Virus record (IMG/VR): IMGVR_UViG_3300029448_007917
Coordinates: 1,409 to 30,862 of that record
Direction: 5' to 3' (one strand)
Source: a virus
Length of the DNA stretch: 29,454 bases
Each line of letters starts with the position of its first letter. The first letter of the stretch is position 1. Shown here one piece after another: positions 1-6,263 of the stretch. Under the pieces are notes generated by a model. It was not told the DNA's origin, did no database searches, and saw only the letters and a program-made list of their open reading frames with translations. Position numbers and translations under genes: made by a program.

Positions 1-127
1 AATTATCAAATTCTCTGTATAGTTTTATAGGTCGTTCGTACACTTTTTCATATCTCCGTTCGAGGCCGTCTGTGTGCATTTGCACATCGAGTTCATTGTT
101 GAGAATGTATCCAGTAACATATTGCAT
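1..127 (-). CDS. Partial probable virion structural protein (N-terminal 42 residues)
   Basis: The frame opens with ATG at 127 and stays open to the window edge, so only the first 42 residues are visible. The product begins MQYVTGYILNNELDVQ and contains GLERRYEKVYERPIKLY. From memory, short proteins opening in this style occur among structural genes of T4-like marine phages; I could not verify this. Support comes from the perfect T4-type late promoter box just upstream at 147-140, as expected for a virion gene. No catalytic motif is visible. I am sure it is coding and only moderately sure of the structural role. Confidence 0.6.
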   Translation of the reverse strand, partial: MQYVTGYILNNELDVQMHTDGLERRYEKVYERPIKLYREFDN

Positions 128-139
128 AGCATTTGTGAG

Positions 140-147
140 TATTTATA
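140..147 (-). promoter_or_regulatory. T4-type late promoter box TATAAATA
   Basis: The minus strand reads TATAAATA, the exact consensus used by the gp55 sigma factor of T4-like phages. In T4 this box sits at about -13 to -6, so transcription would start near 134, a few bases before the ATG at 127. It is the only perfect copy I found in the window, which fits most genes here being early or middle genes. Confidence 0.7.
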
Positions 148-193
148 GGCCAGACCGTCTGCTACCTGCTAACTTGTCTGGTAATTAATAGCA

Positions 194-568
194 ATGAAAC
201 TGGATGTCGAAGAAATTAAACAAAATTACCCATTTCTCTCACTTGTACAAGTAGGGAAAATAGAACAAGTTGGCATCATTCAAAATGCTGATCTCAAAGT
301 TTTAAGCATTTACAGCCTAGATGCTGTTCCAAAAACTATGATTGAAGATTTCTTACAGCATGGACAAACTTGGTGGTGGGAATCAAATAGAAAACTGCCT
401 ATCAACATATTCATAGGAAAAGATTTTTACAAATTTAAAGATGCATTGAAAACGTTTTCGGCAAAAGATTGTACAGTGCTTTTTGGTCCTATAACACGAT
501 TAACAGATCTTACCAAAGACAAACGTATCAGACGCAAAACTATTCAACTAGTTCGAAGAGTCAAGTAA
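194..568 (+). CDS. Hypothetical protein, 124 residues
   Basis: I do not recognise this family. The protein is soluble and mixed alpha/beta, with a WWWES segment near residue 60 and a basic C-terminal tail (DKRIRRKTIQLVRRVK) that could contact nucleic acid. It lies alone on the plus strand, divergent from the partial gene at the left edge, and its last 21 bases overlap the end of the DnaE-like gene on the other strand. ATG at 194 is the first start after a stop. I see no strong Shine-Dalgarno sequence or promoter in the 66 bp upstream. Confidence 0.65.
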   Translation: MKLDVEEIKQNYPFLSLVQVGKIEQVGIIQNADLKVLSIYSLDAVPKTMIEDFLQHGQTWWWESNRKLPINIFIGKDFYKFKDALKTFSAKDCTVLFGPITRLTDLTKDKRIRRKTIQLVRRVK

Positions 569-1111
569 ATTCATATTAACTATTACAGCACCAGCATAAC
601 CAAAAGCATGTGCCTTCTTAAAAAAGTATCGGTCATCTTTTGGCTTTACCCAAACTTCTTCTAATATCTCCGGCCAAGTTTTTTCTATCAAATAATACTT
701 GGCAGGCCGTATCACTGCTAGTGTTGCCGCTAGTTGTTCTAAGTTGGCAGGCATAAGTTTAGATACTACATTATGGTGTCCGTTAAGATGAAACAGTTGA
801 TCGACAAACTCTTTGTCATCAAGCCTGTGCCATGGAGGTTCACGATCAAACATTTCTTGTAAGTGTTCACGTGATTTAATTTGTGAATACAAGTTTACAT
901 TCAACACGTCAATTTTAAAGTATCCTAATTGATCCATAACTTTATAATCAATTGAACATTGTTCTGTGTTTGGAATGCGTGGTGCTTCTGTAAAATACAC
1001 GCCGGTGTTGTGTGGCTTAGTGCCTTTGTCGTCAATGATGGTGGCTCTTGTGTGCTTCACATGTTTCAGCAAGTCATTTCTGTCTGCAACATCGATATCT
1101 ATATCAGGCAT
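548..1111 (-). CDS. Miniature DnaE-like (C-family) DNA polymerase palm protein
   Basis: The 187-residue product keeps the signature blocks of bacterial DNA polymerase III alpha in order. PDIDIDV (residues 2-8) matches the PDFDIDF palm motif, with D5 and D7 as the metal-binding pair. HNTGV (34-38) resembles the H-A-G-V block. KIDVLN (66-71) matches KFDFLG with the third acidic residue at D68. HLNGHHNVVSKLMPANLEQL (108-127) followed by IRP matches the FQLES...RPG region. FFKKAHAFGYA (163-173) matches FNKSHAxAY. True DnaE is about 1100 residues; the PHP domain, much of the thumb and finger regions and the C-terminal parts are missing. I chose ATG 1111 because a perfect promoter places +1 there; the frame is open further upstream to 1183. 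Activity is uncertain: it may be a reduced polymerase, a decoy or a DNA-binding relic. Confidence 0.7.
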   Translation of the reverse strand: MPDIDIDVADRNDLLKHVKHTRATIIDDKGTKPHNTGVYFTEAPRIPNTEQCSIDYKVMDQLGYFKIDVLNVNLYSQIKSREHLQEMFDREPPWHRLDDKEFVDQLFHLNGHHNVVSKLMPANLEQLAATLAVIRPAKYYLIEKTWPEILEEVWVKPKDDRYFFKKAHAFGYAGAVIVNMNLLDSSN

Positions 1112-1117
1112 AGTAGT

Positions 1118-1146
1118 ATTATAAATTGATATGTTGGTTATGTCAA
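1118..1146 (-). promoter_or_regulatory. Sigma-70 promoter for the DnaE-like gene (TTGACA-17-TATAAT)
   Basis: On the minus strand TTGACA lies at 1146-1141 and TATAAT at 1123-1118 with a 17-bp spacer, both hexamers perfect. Exactly six bases separate the -10 box from ATG 1111, so the expected +1 is the A of the start codon and the mRNA would be leaderless. The TGA stop of the preceding gene (1145-1143) sits inside the -35 box. Confidence 0.8.
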
Positions 1147-1442
1147 TCGTCGCCGTACACAAGCATGAATAAAGTTGCATCAAGTTTACGTGCGAATGTG
1201 ACCACTGCTATTTGATTTTCGTAAAAGTCATATTGGTGATTTGTGTCAGGCTTTGGAATAAAGTGCCAACCAAATTTACCTTTACAGTTATCCTTCATCC
1301 ATGATACTCTGTCAGTACCTACGCCCCAAGTGTTAAGTTTTATTTGATATTTGTATTCGAAACGGTAACCACAACCTTCGGGTACATATTCTTCATTAGA
1401 CAAGATGCCTATCCCGTTGTCAAGAGTTGTCGTTAAGGGCAT
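1143..1442 (-). CDS. Hypothetical protein, 99 residues
   Basis: I do not recognise a named family. The sequence has an aromatic-rich core, including KGKFGWHF (about residues 54-61), and a C-terminal block ITFARK-like (VVTFARKLDATLFMLVYG) that suggests a small alpha/beta fold. It overlaps the end of speD by 23 bp and its TGA stop is buried in the promoter of the next gene. It is therefore the last gene of the long unit that starts at 6211. Small proteins of this kind are common in marine T4-like phages, but I cannot assign a role. Confidence 0.6.
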   Translation of the reverse strand: MPLTTTLDNGIGILSNEEYVPEGCGYRFEYKYQIKLNTWGVGTDRVSWMKDNCKGKFGWHFIPKPDTNHQYDFYENQIAVVTFARKLDATLFMLVYGDD

Positions 1443-1806
1443 ACTCTCTGTCTAAAAATTTTGTCTCTATTCCTACAGGCTCGAACTGTTCTAATGCTTT
1501 CATTACCACACTGGTATCTAAAGATGAACATGTGTAAACATCTAATTGTATCAAAGCAGGATCAAGTTCGTCCCAAACGTGCATAGCGATATGGCTTGTT
1601 TCAATTATCCCAGCAATGGTCAATCCTGAGTTACCAGGTGTGTCAACATAACCACAAATAGGATTATGTTCTACATCTAATTTCTTCATACCAATGTCTA
1701 CGACTAGTTTGTTCCACCATGCTATGGCATCATCTGGCCACATAGGAGGGTTATTACATTCTGCTCTTATTATAATATGTTTGTGTTGTATTGCTTGGTG
1801 TTCCAT
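1420..1806 (-). CDS. speD: S-adenosylmethionine decarboxylase-like protein (SpeD)
   Basis: AdoMet decarboxylase makes decarboxylated SAM, the aminopropyl donor for spermidine, and matures by self-cleavage at a serine that becomes the pyruvoyl cofactor. The product has IIETSHIAMHVW (residues 67-78) and LDVYTCSS (88-95), matching the family blocks SESHLxIHT and VDVFTCG. By that alignment S71 is the cleavage serine, H76 the processing histidine and C93 the catalytic cysteine. The residue before the serine is Thr70 instead of the usual Glu. Length (128) fits the small prokaryotic class. speD is a known auxiliary gene in marine cyanophages, and polyamines help condense phage DNA. The gene lies 19 bp after the glycosyltransferase-like gene, across a palindrome. 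Confidence 0.85.
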   Translation of the reverse strand: MEHQAIQHKHIIIRAECNNPPMWPDDAIAWWNKLVVDIGMKKLDVEHNPICGYVDTPGNSGLTIAGIIETSHIAMHVWDELDPALIQLDVYTCSSLDTSVVMKALEQFEPVGIETKFLDREYALNDNS

Positions 1807-1811
1807 TATGT

Positions 1812-1826
1812 GTGTATTTAATACAC
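1812..1826. repeat. 15-bp palindrome upstream of speD
   Basis: GTGTATT-T-AATACAC forms two perfect 7-bp arms around one central base. It occupies most of the 19 bp between the end of the upstream gene and the speD start at 1806. It could be an operator, an RNA hairpin in the spacer, or chance in AT-rich DNA. Confidence 0.4.
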
Positions 1827-2833
1827 TACATAATTTGATGGGTAGTTTTTATGTCTTGTACCCATTGTTTTAGAAAGGCATCCGCAGTTTTGTTGAGATA
1901 TTTGTCTTGCAATAATTTTTGATTATGTAATGTATCTTGTAAAGTAGCATCATAAAATTGCTGTGGTGTATGACTATCTAATATTCCTTGTAGTTCTATT
2001 ATTGCTTTGTTGACCCTTATTATGTCATCTGGTTCATTATCATAATCATGATTGATCACACTGTCGTACATTTTGAATCCTAAGTCTCGCAGTGCTTGTA
2101 CATAGCCATGACCGGCAACATAGATTGCAGGAATACCAACAGTCATTGGTCTAACACTTTTTTCTGTAATAAAAATTATGTTATCAATGAATGCTTCGCT
2201 GACTAACTCTATCATTACATCATTATACAAAGGTGTATCTGTAATGTGTCCTTTGTATGTTTCTTTGTCTACTTCACGAGTATCAGCAAATAATTCTTGT
2301 TCTAGTAAGCCAGGCACATCGAATGTTCGTTGATGATATACCACATTACCTCTGTTCATTAGCCATCGGTGATGCAAATTCAACAGTGTCTGATCTCTGT
2401 GTTCTCTATGATTGTTCATCAAACAAACATATCTTGGCTCAGTGGTATTTGGTTTTGTAGGCTGTATGATTTGTCCTGAAAACTCTGCTACAAAATTACT
2501 TGGGATAGAATATGTTTGATCAACACACCGATGTACATCATCTTGTATAAAACCATCTGTATACCAAAATAGATTTTTGTGTTCAAGAATCTTAGCACCC
2601 AGATCGTTTGCATGTCTAAGACGTCTATAGATTAAACAAGCGTCACAAAACGGTGCCACAAACAATCGATTGCTATGCAACAGTTCAGATAGCCTGTCGT
2701 AGTGTTCTTTTGACTCGTTTGCATCATCACTCGTGATTGGACTAAAATGTCTAGGAGATAATATTATGTCTTCGTTTTGATAACCAGAAAATAACGGACC
2801 ACCTTCTGGTAATGCTTCTTCATCTATAATCAT
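1826..2833 (-). CDS. Glycosyltransferase-like protein (GT10-like C-terminal motif), paralogue 1
   Basis: The 335-residue protein carries, in its second half, IIFITEKSVRPMTVGIPAIY followed by ALRDLGFKMYD. This resembles the donor-binding region of fucosyltransferase-like GT-B enzymes (ITEKxxxPxxxGxPxI...LRxLGFxxF). The same block occurs in the two tandem plus-strand proteins at 9333-11227, so the window carries three paralogues. The N-terminal half is divergent. I infer sugar transfer to a surface glycan or to phage DNA; the substrate is unknown. Its ATG at 2833 overlaps the TGA of the 52-residue gene upstream (ATGA), which implies translational coupling. Confidence 0.55.
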   Translation of the reverse strand: MIIDEEALPEGGPLFSGYQNEDIILSPRHFSPITSDDANESKEHYDRLSELLHSNRLFVAPFCDACLIYRRLRHANDLGAKILEHKNLFWYTDGFIQDDVHRCVDQTYSIPSNFVAEFSGQIIQPTKPNTTEPRYVCLMNNHREHRDQTLLNLHHRWLMNRGNVVYHQRTFDVPGLLEQELFADTREVDKETYKGHITDTPLYNDVMIELVSEAFIDNIIFITEKSVRPMTVGIPAIYVAGHGYVQALRDLGFKMYDSVINHDYDNEPDDIIRVNKAIIELQGILDSHTPQQFYDATLQDTLHNQKLLQDKYLNKTADAFLKQWVQDIKTTHQIM

Positions 2834-2988
2834 TTGTCTTTATCAATTTGCTCTAAAAACTGTTTTGTGGTTTGCGGAGAAAGTGCATTTAATTCTTTCT
2901 TAGATATTTTTTTCTTTTTACCAAAAATAGAATCATAATTTTCTCTATATTTTTTTGTTGGTAAATGTGTTCCATCTTTAATTGCCAT
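2830..2988 (-). CDS. Small basic hypothetical protein, 52 residues
   Basis: A complete frame from ATG 2988 to TGA 2832-2830 fills what would otherwise be a gap. It has a strong Shine-Dalgarno sequence, AGGAG, six to eight bases upstream. The product starts MAIKDGTHLPTKKYRENYD, has a lysine-rich middle (GKKKKISKKEL) and ends EQIDKDK. It overlaps the gene before it by 11 bp and the gene after it by 4 bp (ATGA), which supports real expression. Function unknown; the charge suggests nucleic-acid or protein binding. Confidence 0.75.
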   Translation of the reverse strand: MAIKDGTHLPTKKYRENYDSIFGKKKKISKKELNALSPQTTKQFLEQIDKDK

Positions 2989-3220
2989 TTTTATTCTCCT
3001 GATATTTTATCGCCGCGTCCATTCGTTTGCGTTCAGCAAACTTTTCTTTAATAAATTCTGCCCCATGAAACTTCCCATCATATGCTACCCACATTTCATG
3101 CAGTTCCATATTTACTGACTCATCATTAAACCAATGCACAAGTTCGATTGGATCATCTGTCCTATAGACTTCACGGAACGTATCAACATGATGTATTGTG
3201 AAATATTTTTTCTTTGCCAT
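2978..3220 (-). CDS. Hypothetical protein, 80 residues
   Basis: A compact protein with a start well supported by AGGAGG located nine to ten bases before ATG 3220. It contains FREVYRTDDPIELVHWFND (about 14-32) and a charged C-terminal helix (KEKFAERKRMDAAIKYQE). I do not recognise the family. It starts one base after the mazG-like gene and belongs to the same transcription unit; no catalytic motif is visible. Confidence 0.7.
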   Translation of the reverse strand: MAKKKYFTIHHVDTFREVYRTDDPIELVHWFNDESVNMELHEMWVAYDGKFHGAEFIKEKFAERKRMDAAIKYQENKNGN

Positions 3221-3221
3221 T

Positions 3222-3566
3222 CTAATTTTTTTTACCTCCTAAACCTTTTGGTATTGGATCTCCTTTAGGCACCTCTTTGACAAATATTCCATCTACCATT
3301 TTGCCTTTTCTGTCTTTAATAGAATTGTATGCTTTTTGCAAACACACATCAATTGTTAATTCGTTCCTATACATAATGTTTAACATCACAACCATCATGT
3401 CGCCTAAATCATCTGCTATAAGCATTGGATGATTATTTTTACACACATTATCACTTAGTTCGCCTAACTCTTGTGCAAGTTTCAAAACTTGATCTTTGTC
3501 AGTGCTACCTTCGATTAAATTACGATCTTTGTGCCACTGTATTATTTGGTTAACGATGTTTTGCAT
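3222..3566 (-). CDS. mazG: MazG-like nucleoside triphosphate pyrophosphohydrolase
   Basis: All-alpha NTP pyrophosphatases hydrolyse (d)NTPs to monophosphates and pyrophosphate. The family motif is visible: E33 and E36 in KLAQELGEL and D53 and D56 in ADDLGDMMVVML provide the Mg2+ ligands, and the C-terminal KDRKGKMVDGIFVKE is typical of phage MazG-like proteins. At 114 residues it is the short single-domain type. Phage MazG proteins are thought to tune nucleotide pools or alarmones; here it sits close to thyX, which fits a nucleotide role. It overlaps the sufE end by 25 bp. Confidence 0.85.
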   Translation of the reverse strand: MQNIVNQIIQWHKDRNLIEGSTDKDQVLKLAQELGELSDNVCKNNHPMLIADDLGDMMVVMLNIMYRNELTIDVCLQKAYNSIKDRKGKMVDGIFVKEVPKGDPIPKGLGGKKN

Positions 3567-3973
3567 TGTTCCGCATACTCCTTTATTTTTTTAATCATGT
3601 TGTAAGCACCATTACGTCTATTCATAGACAGTATGTTGCCAAAATTTAATTCTTCAGTAATATCACGTGTGTTTGCTGTTACTTCCCATGGCACTCTGCC
3701 ACTATAGATATCACATAACACTTTCACTACACCTTTTGTAATCAATGCATCCGAGTCAGCCATGAACGTTAAGATGCCATTTTGCATTCTTGGCACTAAC
3801 CATACTTGACTTACACACCCGGTAACTTTAAATTCATCAATCATGAATTCATCAGGTAATGCTTCTCCTAGATCGGATTGGTCCATTAGGAATTGGTATC
3901 GATCCAACGGTTCTATGAACACGTCTAATTTTTCTTTATACATGTCAATTTTATCATCTATCGTCATATTCAT
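3542..3973 (-). CDS. sufE: SufE-like sulfur acceptor for Fe-S cluster assembly
   Basis: SufE takes persulfide sulfur from the cysteine desulfurase SufS and passes it to the Suf scaffold. Family features are in order: LDRYQFL (about 23-29), LPDE (39-42), VTGCVSQVWLV (50-60) with sulfur-accepting C53, FMADSDALITKG, a helical VLCDIYSGRVP block, and the C-terminal LSMNRRNGAYNMIKKIKEY. Length (143) matches bacterial SufE, so it looks functional. ATG 3973 is preferred; ATG 3967 and an upstream GTG at 3982 are also in frame. It overlaps the zf-CHCC gene by 20 bp. No sufS is visible, so it would use the host desulfurase. Confidence 0.87.
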   Translation of the reverse strand: MNMTIDDKIDMYKEKLDVFIEPLDRYQFLMDQSDLGEALPDEFMIDEFKVTGCVSQVWLVPRMQNGILTFMADSDALITKGVVKVLCDIYSGRVPWEVTANTRDITEELNFGNILSMNRRNGAYNMIKKIKEYAEQCKTSLTK

Positions 3974-4121
3974 ACACAGCACTGCAATATGGACACACCA
4001 TTTCAGTCTCCTCCTCTTTCATTGTTAGATATATTAATGGATGGCCATCAGCAACACTCATGCCTTCTACAATCAAGCCATCGCAGGTAAACGTTCTAGA
4101 TTTAGTTTTTAGTCTTATCAT
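3954..4121 (-). CDS. zf-CHCC (NDUFS6-like) zinc-finger mini-protein, 55 residues
   Basis: ATG 4121 overlaps the TGA of the gene before it (ATGA) and the frame runs to TGA 3956-3954. The 55-residue product has the zf-CHCC pattern: C13 in FTCDG, H27 in DGHPLIYL, then C43 and C46 in VCPYCSAVYEY, four ligands for one zinc. This is the small domain related to the complex I accessory subunit NDUFS6 and widespread in alphaproteobacteria. Its direct overlap with sufE suggests a joint role in Fe-S or respiratory maturation; that is inference. It is easily missed because of its length. Confidence 0.8.
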   Translation of the reverse strand: MIRLKTKSRTFTCDGLIVEGMSVADGHPLIYLTMKEEETEMVCPYCSAVYEYDDR

Positions 4122-4792
4122 TCTATGCCTGCTTCTTTTAATGTGTTTGTTACAAAGTCTTTATCTTCATCACGTTTTTTAAATGTGCGTTTCCAATATT
4201 CTGGATCTATAATTTCGTATATAATTTTTATTTGATCGTCATGCATGATAGTCAACATGTCTTTTCCTGTTTCACAATTCAGCAACACCCATGGAGATAT
4301 TCTACCATTTGCAATCATCTGTGTCACTCGATTCAAATTTACATATTTGAAAAAGTCTTCCAATCTTGCATCTTCTTCTCCTGCCCATTCACCCATTGCA
4401 ATAATTGTTCTATTCAGTGCCTGTGGAACTGCTTCTGTTCTTACTAATTGTTTTATATACGAATCCACTGTGCCTTGCTTTGCCCATGAGTCAACTCTAA
4501 TCTTTGATGTACACAGCCAGTCAATGAATGCTCCTATTTCTACAGGGGTGTTGGCTGTAATAAAATCTGCTGTCTTTATGAATGCGTTATAATATTGAGA
4601 TTGTGCAAAGTCTGTAAATTGTTTTGATTTTTGGTTTGCAAAGTTTATTTCATAAAATCTACGAAAGATTTCAAATGCTAACACATGGACTTTGTTGTCC
4701 TTTTGACTCCAACGTCTCTTTGGTTCACACATATGCACATCCATTGTTTTTTGTCGTGCGAACGATTTGTTGCAATATTCACAAGTTGGCAT
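4118..4792 (-). CDS. Zinc-finger-containing hypothetical phage protein, 224 residues
   Basis: The N-terminus holds a C2HC-type zinc-finger pattern: C4 and C7, then H20 and C22, followed by the basic stretch EPKRRW. The remaining 200 residues are mainly helical, without a catalytic motif I recognise. Proteins with this layout occur in marine T4-like phages without known function; nucleic-acid binding is a reasonable guess. It is translationally coupled to the zf-CHCC gene and follows the small membrane-protein gene by 5 bp. Confidence 0.65.
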   Translation of the reverse strand: MPTCEYCNKSFARQKTMDVHMCEPKRRWSQKDNKVHVLAFEIFRRFYEINFANQKSKQFTDFAQSQYYNAFIKTADFITANTPVEIGAFIDWLCTSKIRVDSWAKQGTVDSYIKQLVRTEAVPQALNRTIIAMGEWAGEEDARLEDFFKYVNLNRVTQMIANGRISPWVLLNCETGKDMLTIMHDDQIKIIYEIIDPEYWKRTFKKRDEDKDFVTNTLKEAGIE

Positions 4793-4797
4793 AATGT

Positions 4798-4995
4798 TTA
4801 TTTTAACATCTTTTCTAAGTTCTTGTAAAATGTATAATCACCTCCTATAAACAAACAGGCCATCAAAAAGGTAGATGGCATTACCCCTGCAAATATCATC
4901 ATAAAACCAACAAGGAAAATTTGTTGATGTATATGATAGAATATGTAGGCTTTAACTAATTTTGGTGGGACAGCATAAGTGAGATAATCATTCAC
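4798..4995 (-). CDS. Small membrane protein, 65 residues
   Basis: Two hydrophobic segments are visible: IFLVGFMMIFAGVMP (about 26-40) and STFLMACLFIGG (about 41-52), joined by a short Pro-containing turn, with a Lys-rich C-terminus. It overlaps the end of thyX by 8 bp. Function is unknown; it could be a two-span hairpin in the inner membrane. Holin-like roles are possible but nothing in the context supports one. Confidence 0.6.
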   Translation of the reverse strand: MNDYLTYAVPPKLVKAYIFYHIHQQIFLVGFMMIFAGVMPSTFLMACLFIGGDYTFYKNLEKMLK

Positions 4996-5677
4996 CGATT
5001 AGATCCTCTGCCATTGGAAATATTTTTGCAATCACTTCAGCACAAGCATGAGCAATATCCATGTGTTCTTTTTGTGTGCCGTGTCCACCTCTTAGTTCAA
5101 TATAATGGATCCAACTTCTCAATGTGCCGTTCATGTACAATCTTGTTTTGGTTAATCCTTCGGGCAATACAACTCTTGCTTGTTCCTTTGCAATACCTTT
5201 TTCAATTGCATTGTTATATGTGCTTTTTGCTATTTCTATCACGTGTTTTTGTTGTGCGTCCCACCACAGTTGTAAGTCAATATCGGCAGTGGCAACACTG
5301 TTTTGTCTATTGGTTGGATCTTGCATTCTTGCTTCTCTAACTTCAAACGTGTCGTCCATGTCTTGTGGATCTGCATATCTTTGTGAAAACTCTTGAAAAG
5401 AAAATGATCTGTGTCTTACAATCTGATGTGCAATATCTCTTGTGGTGTTGATTTCTAAACAAGCAGATACCATTTCAAGTGGTGACCAATGTTGGTGTTT
5501 GATCAAATATCTAATTAATTTTTCTGATGTATCACTGTTCATTTGGTTTGAAGGATTACTTACTCTTGCACAGTAGGCAATTAAGTCTTGGCAGTCCATA
5601 GGCATTTTGCTCACAGCATTCATTCCTAAAAATGTTGTATCGCCAACTTGCGAATATGAAATAAGTTTTGCTATCAA
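4988..5677 (-). CDS. thyX: Flavin-dependent thymidylate synthase ThyX
   Basis: ThyX converts dUMP to dTMP using methylene-tetrahydrofolate and FADH2/NADPH. The signature RHRSFSFQEFSQRY (residues 88-101) fits RHR-x7-S with S98, and ARVS (37-40) and the C-terminal substrate-binding block LRSWIHYIELR are present. Length (229) is normal, so the enzyme should be active. Phages carry thyX to secure dTTP for replication, which suits this AT-rich genome. It overlaps the preceding 84-residue gene by 4 bp. Confidence 0.95.
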   Translation of the reverse strand: MIAKLISYSQVGDTTFLGMNAVSKMPMDCQDLIAYCARVSNPSNQMNSDTSEKLIRYLIKHQHWSPLEMVSACLEINTTRDIAHQIVRHRSFSFQEFSQRYADPQDMDDTFEVREARMQDPTNRQNSVATADIDLQLWWDAQQKHVIEIAKSTYNNAIEKGIAKEQARVVLPEGLTKTRLYMNGTLRSWIHYIELRGGHGTQKEHMDIAHACAEVIAKIFPMAEDLIGE

Positions 5678-5928
5678 TGTTTGCTCCCAGAATGCATTTC
5701 TTGAACCTGATCAGTCAACTCATACATTGTGTCACAAAAGGCTTTATACTCATCGTCTGAAAGCGATGTCTTGTATAACCTTAATGCTGAATTAAGCATG
5801 TTGGCCGCTATTATCATTGAATCATATTTCTTAATCCAATCTAATGTTTGTGACCAAACTATTTCATTTGCTTCTACTATAAGTTCTTTATCATCTGGCT
5901 CAAGATCAAATTCAAATTGATCACTCAT
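5674..5928 (-). CDS. Acidic hypothetical protein, 84 residues
   Basis: Start is taken as ATG 5928, with a GGTGA sequence just upstream; a GTG at 5940 is also in frame. The product opens MSDQFEFDLEPDDKELIVEA and is acidic and helical throughout, with no motif I recognise. It overlaps the end of the membrane-protein gene before it by 8 bp and thyX by 4 bp. This places it in the same operon as thyX, directly before it. A regulator or adaptor role would be speculation. Confidence 0.65.
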   Translation of the reverse strand: MSDQFEFDLEPDDKELIVEANEIVWSQTLDWIKKYDSMIIAANMLNSALRLYKTSLSDDEYKAFCDTMYELTDQVQEMHSGSKH

Positions 5929-6211
5929 GTTCACCGCCACGTCCTCGTGTTAGTATGCCGTCTATTCTTTGTTTGCGTACTTGTCTGAAATAAATTGCAG
6001 TCAATACAGTCATGGTTATAAACAATGCGTGTGCTATCGCAGAGATGCCAAATGCGTATATGCTCTCAACAATGTAAATGCCAAATACAGCAGACCACAT
6101 CCATGCCAGTATTTGCATAGACATAAATTTGACTTGGAACGGAAGACCTTTAAGTGCATTGACCTTGGGGTCCATAATAGCATCATAAGATTCTTTTATA
6201 TCTTTTTTCAT
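5921..6211 (-). CDS. Two-span membrane protein, 96 residues
   Basis: Two hydrophobic segments, roughly residues 32-55 (MQILAWMWSAVFGIYIVES) and 57-75 (FGISAIAHALFITMTVLTA), are followed by a basic tail (RQVRKQRIDG). The basic tail predicts a cytoplasmic C-terminus. It is the first gene after a perfect sigma-70 promoter, with AAGGAG placed well before ATG 6211. Being first in the long unit that includes thyX, mazG and speD, it is probably expressed early. Function unknown. Confidence 0.7.
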   Translation of the reverse strand: MKKDIKESYDAIMDPKVNALKGLPFQVKFMSMQILAWMWSAVFGIYIVESIYAFGISAIAHALFITMTVLTAIYFRQVRKQRIDGILTRGRGGEHE

Positions 6212-6234
6212 GTAAATCTCCTTGTTAAAATTAT

Positions 6235-6262
6235 ATTATACAACAAATACCACAGTTGTCAA
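6235..6262 (-). promoter_or_regulatory. Sigma-70 promoter of the thyX-speD unit (TTGACA-16-TATAAT)
   Basis: The minus strand carries TTGACA at 6262-6257 and TATAAT at 6240-6235, 16 bp apart, both perfect. The leader of about 17 nt to ATG 6211 contains AAGGAG. It likely drives the contiguous genes from 6211 down to 1143, since no other promoter of this strength appears between them. Confidence 0.85.
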
Positions 6263-6263
6263 C

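Noticed and set aside
150-181. CCAGAC ... GTCTGG inverted repeat before the first plus gene
   Set aside because: Only 6-bp arms with a 20-base loop and no T-run; it may be chance and does not qualify as a terminator.
548-1183. Longer version of the DnaE-like protein starting at 1183
   Set aside because: The extra 24 residues overlap the upstream gene and would lie before the perfect promoter whose +1 falls on ATG 1111; kept only as an alternative.
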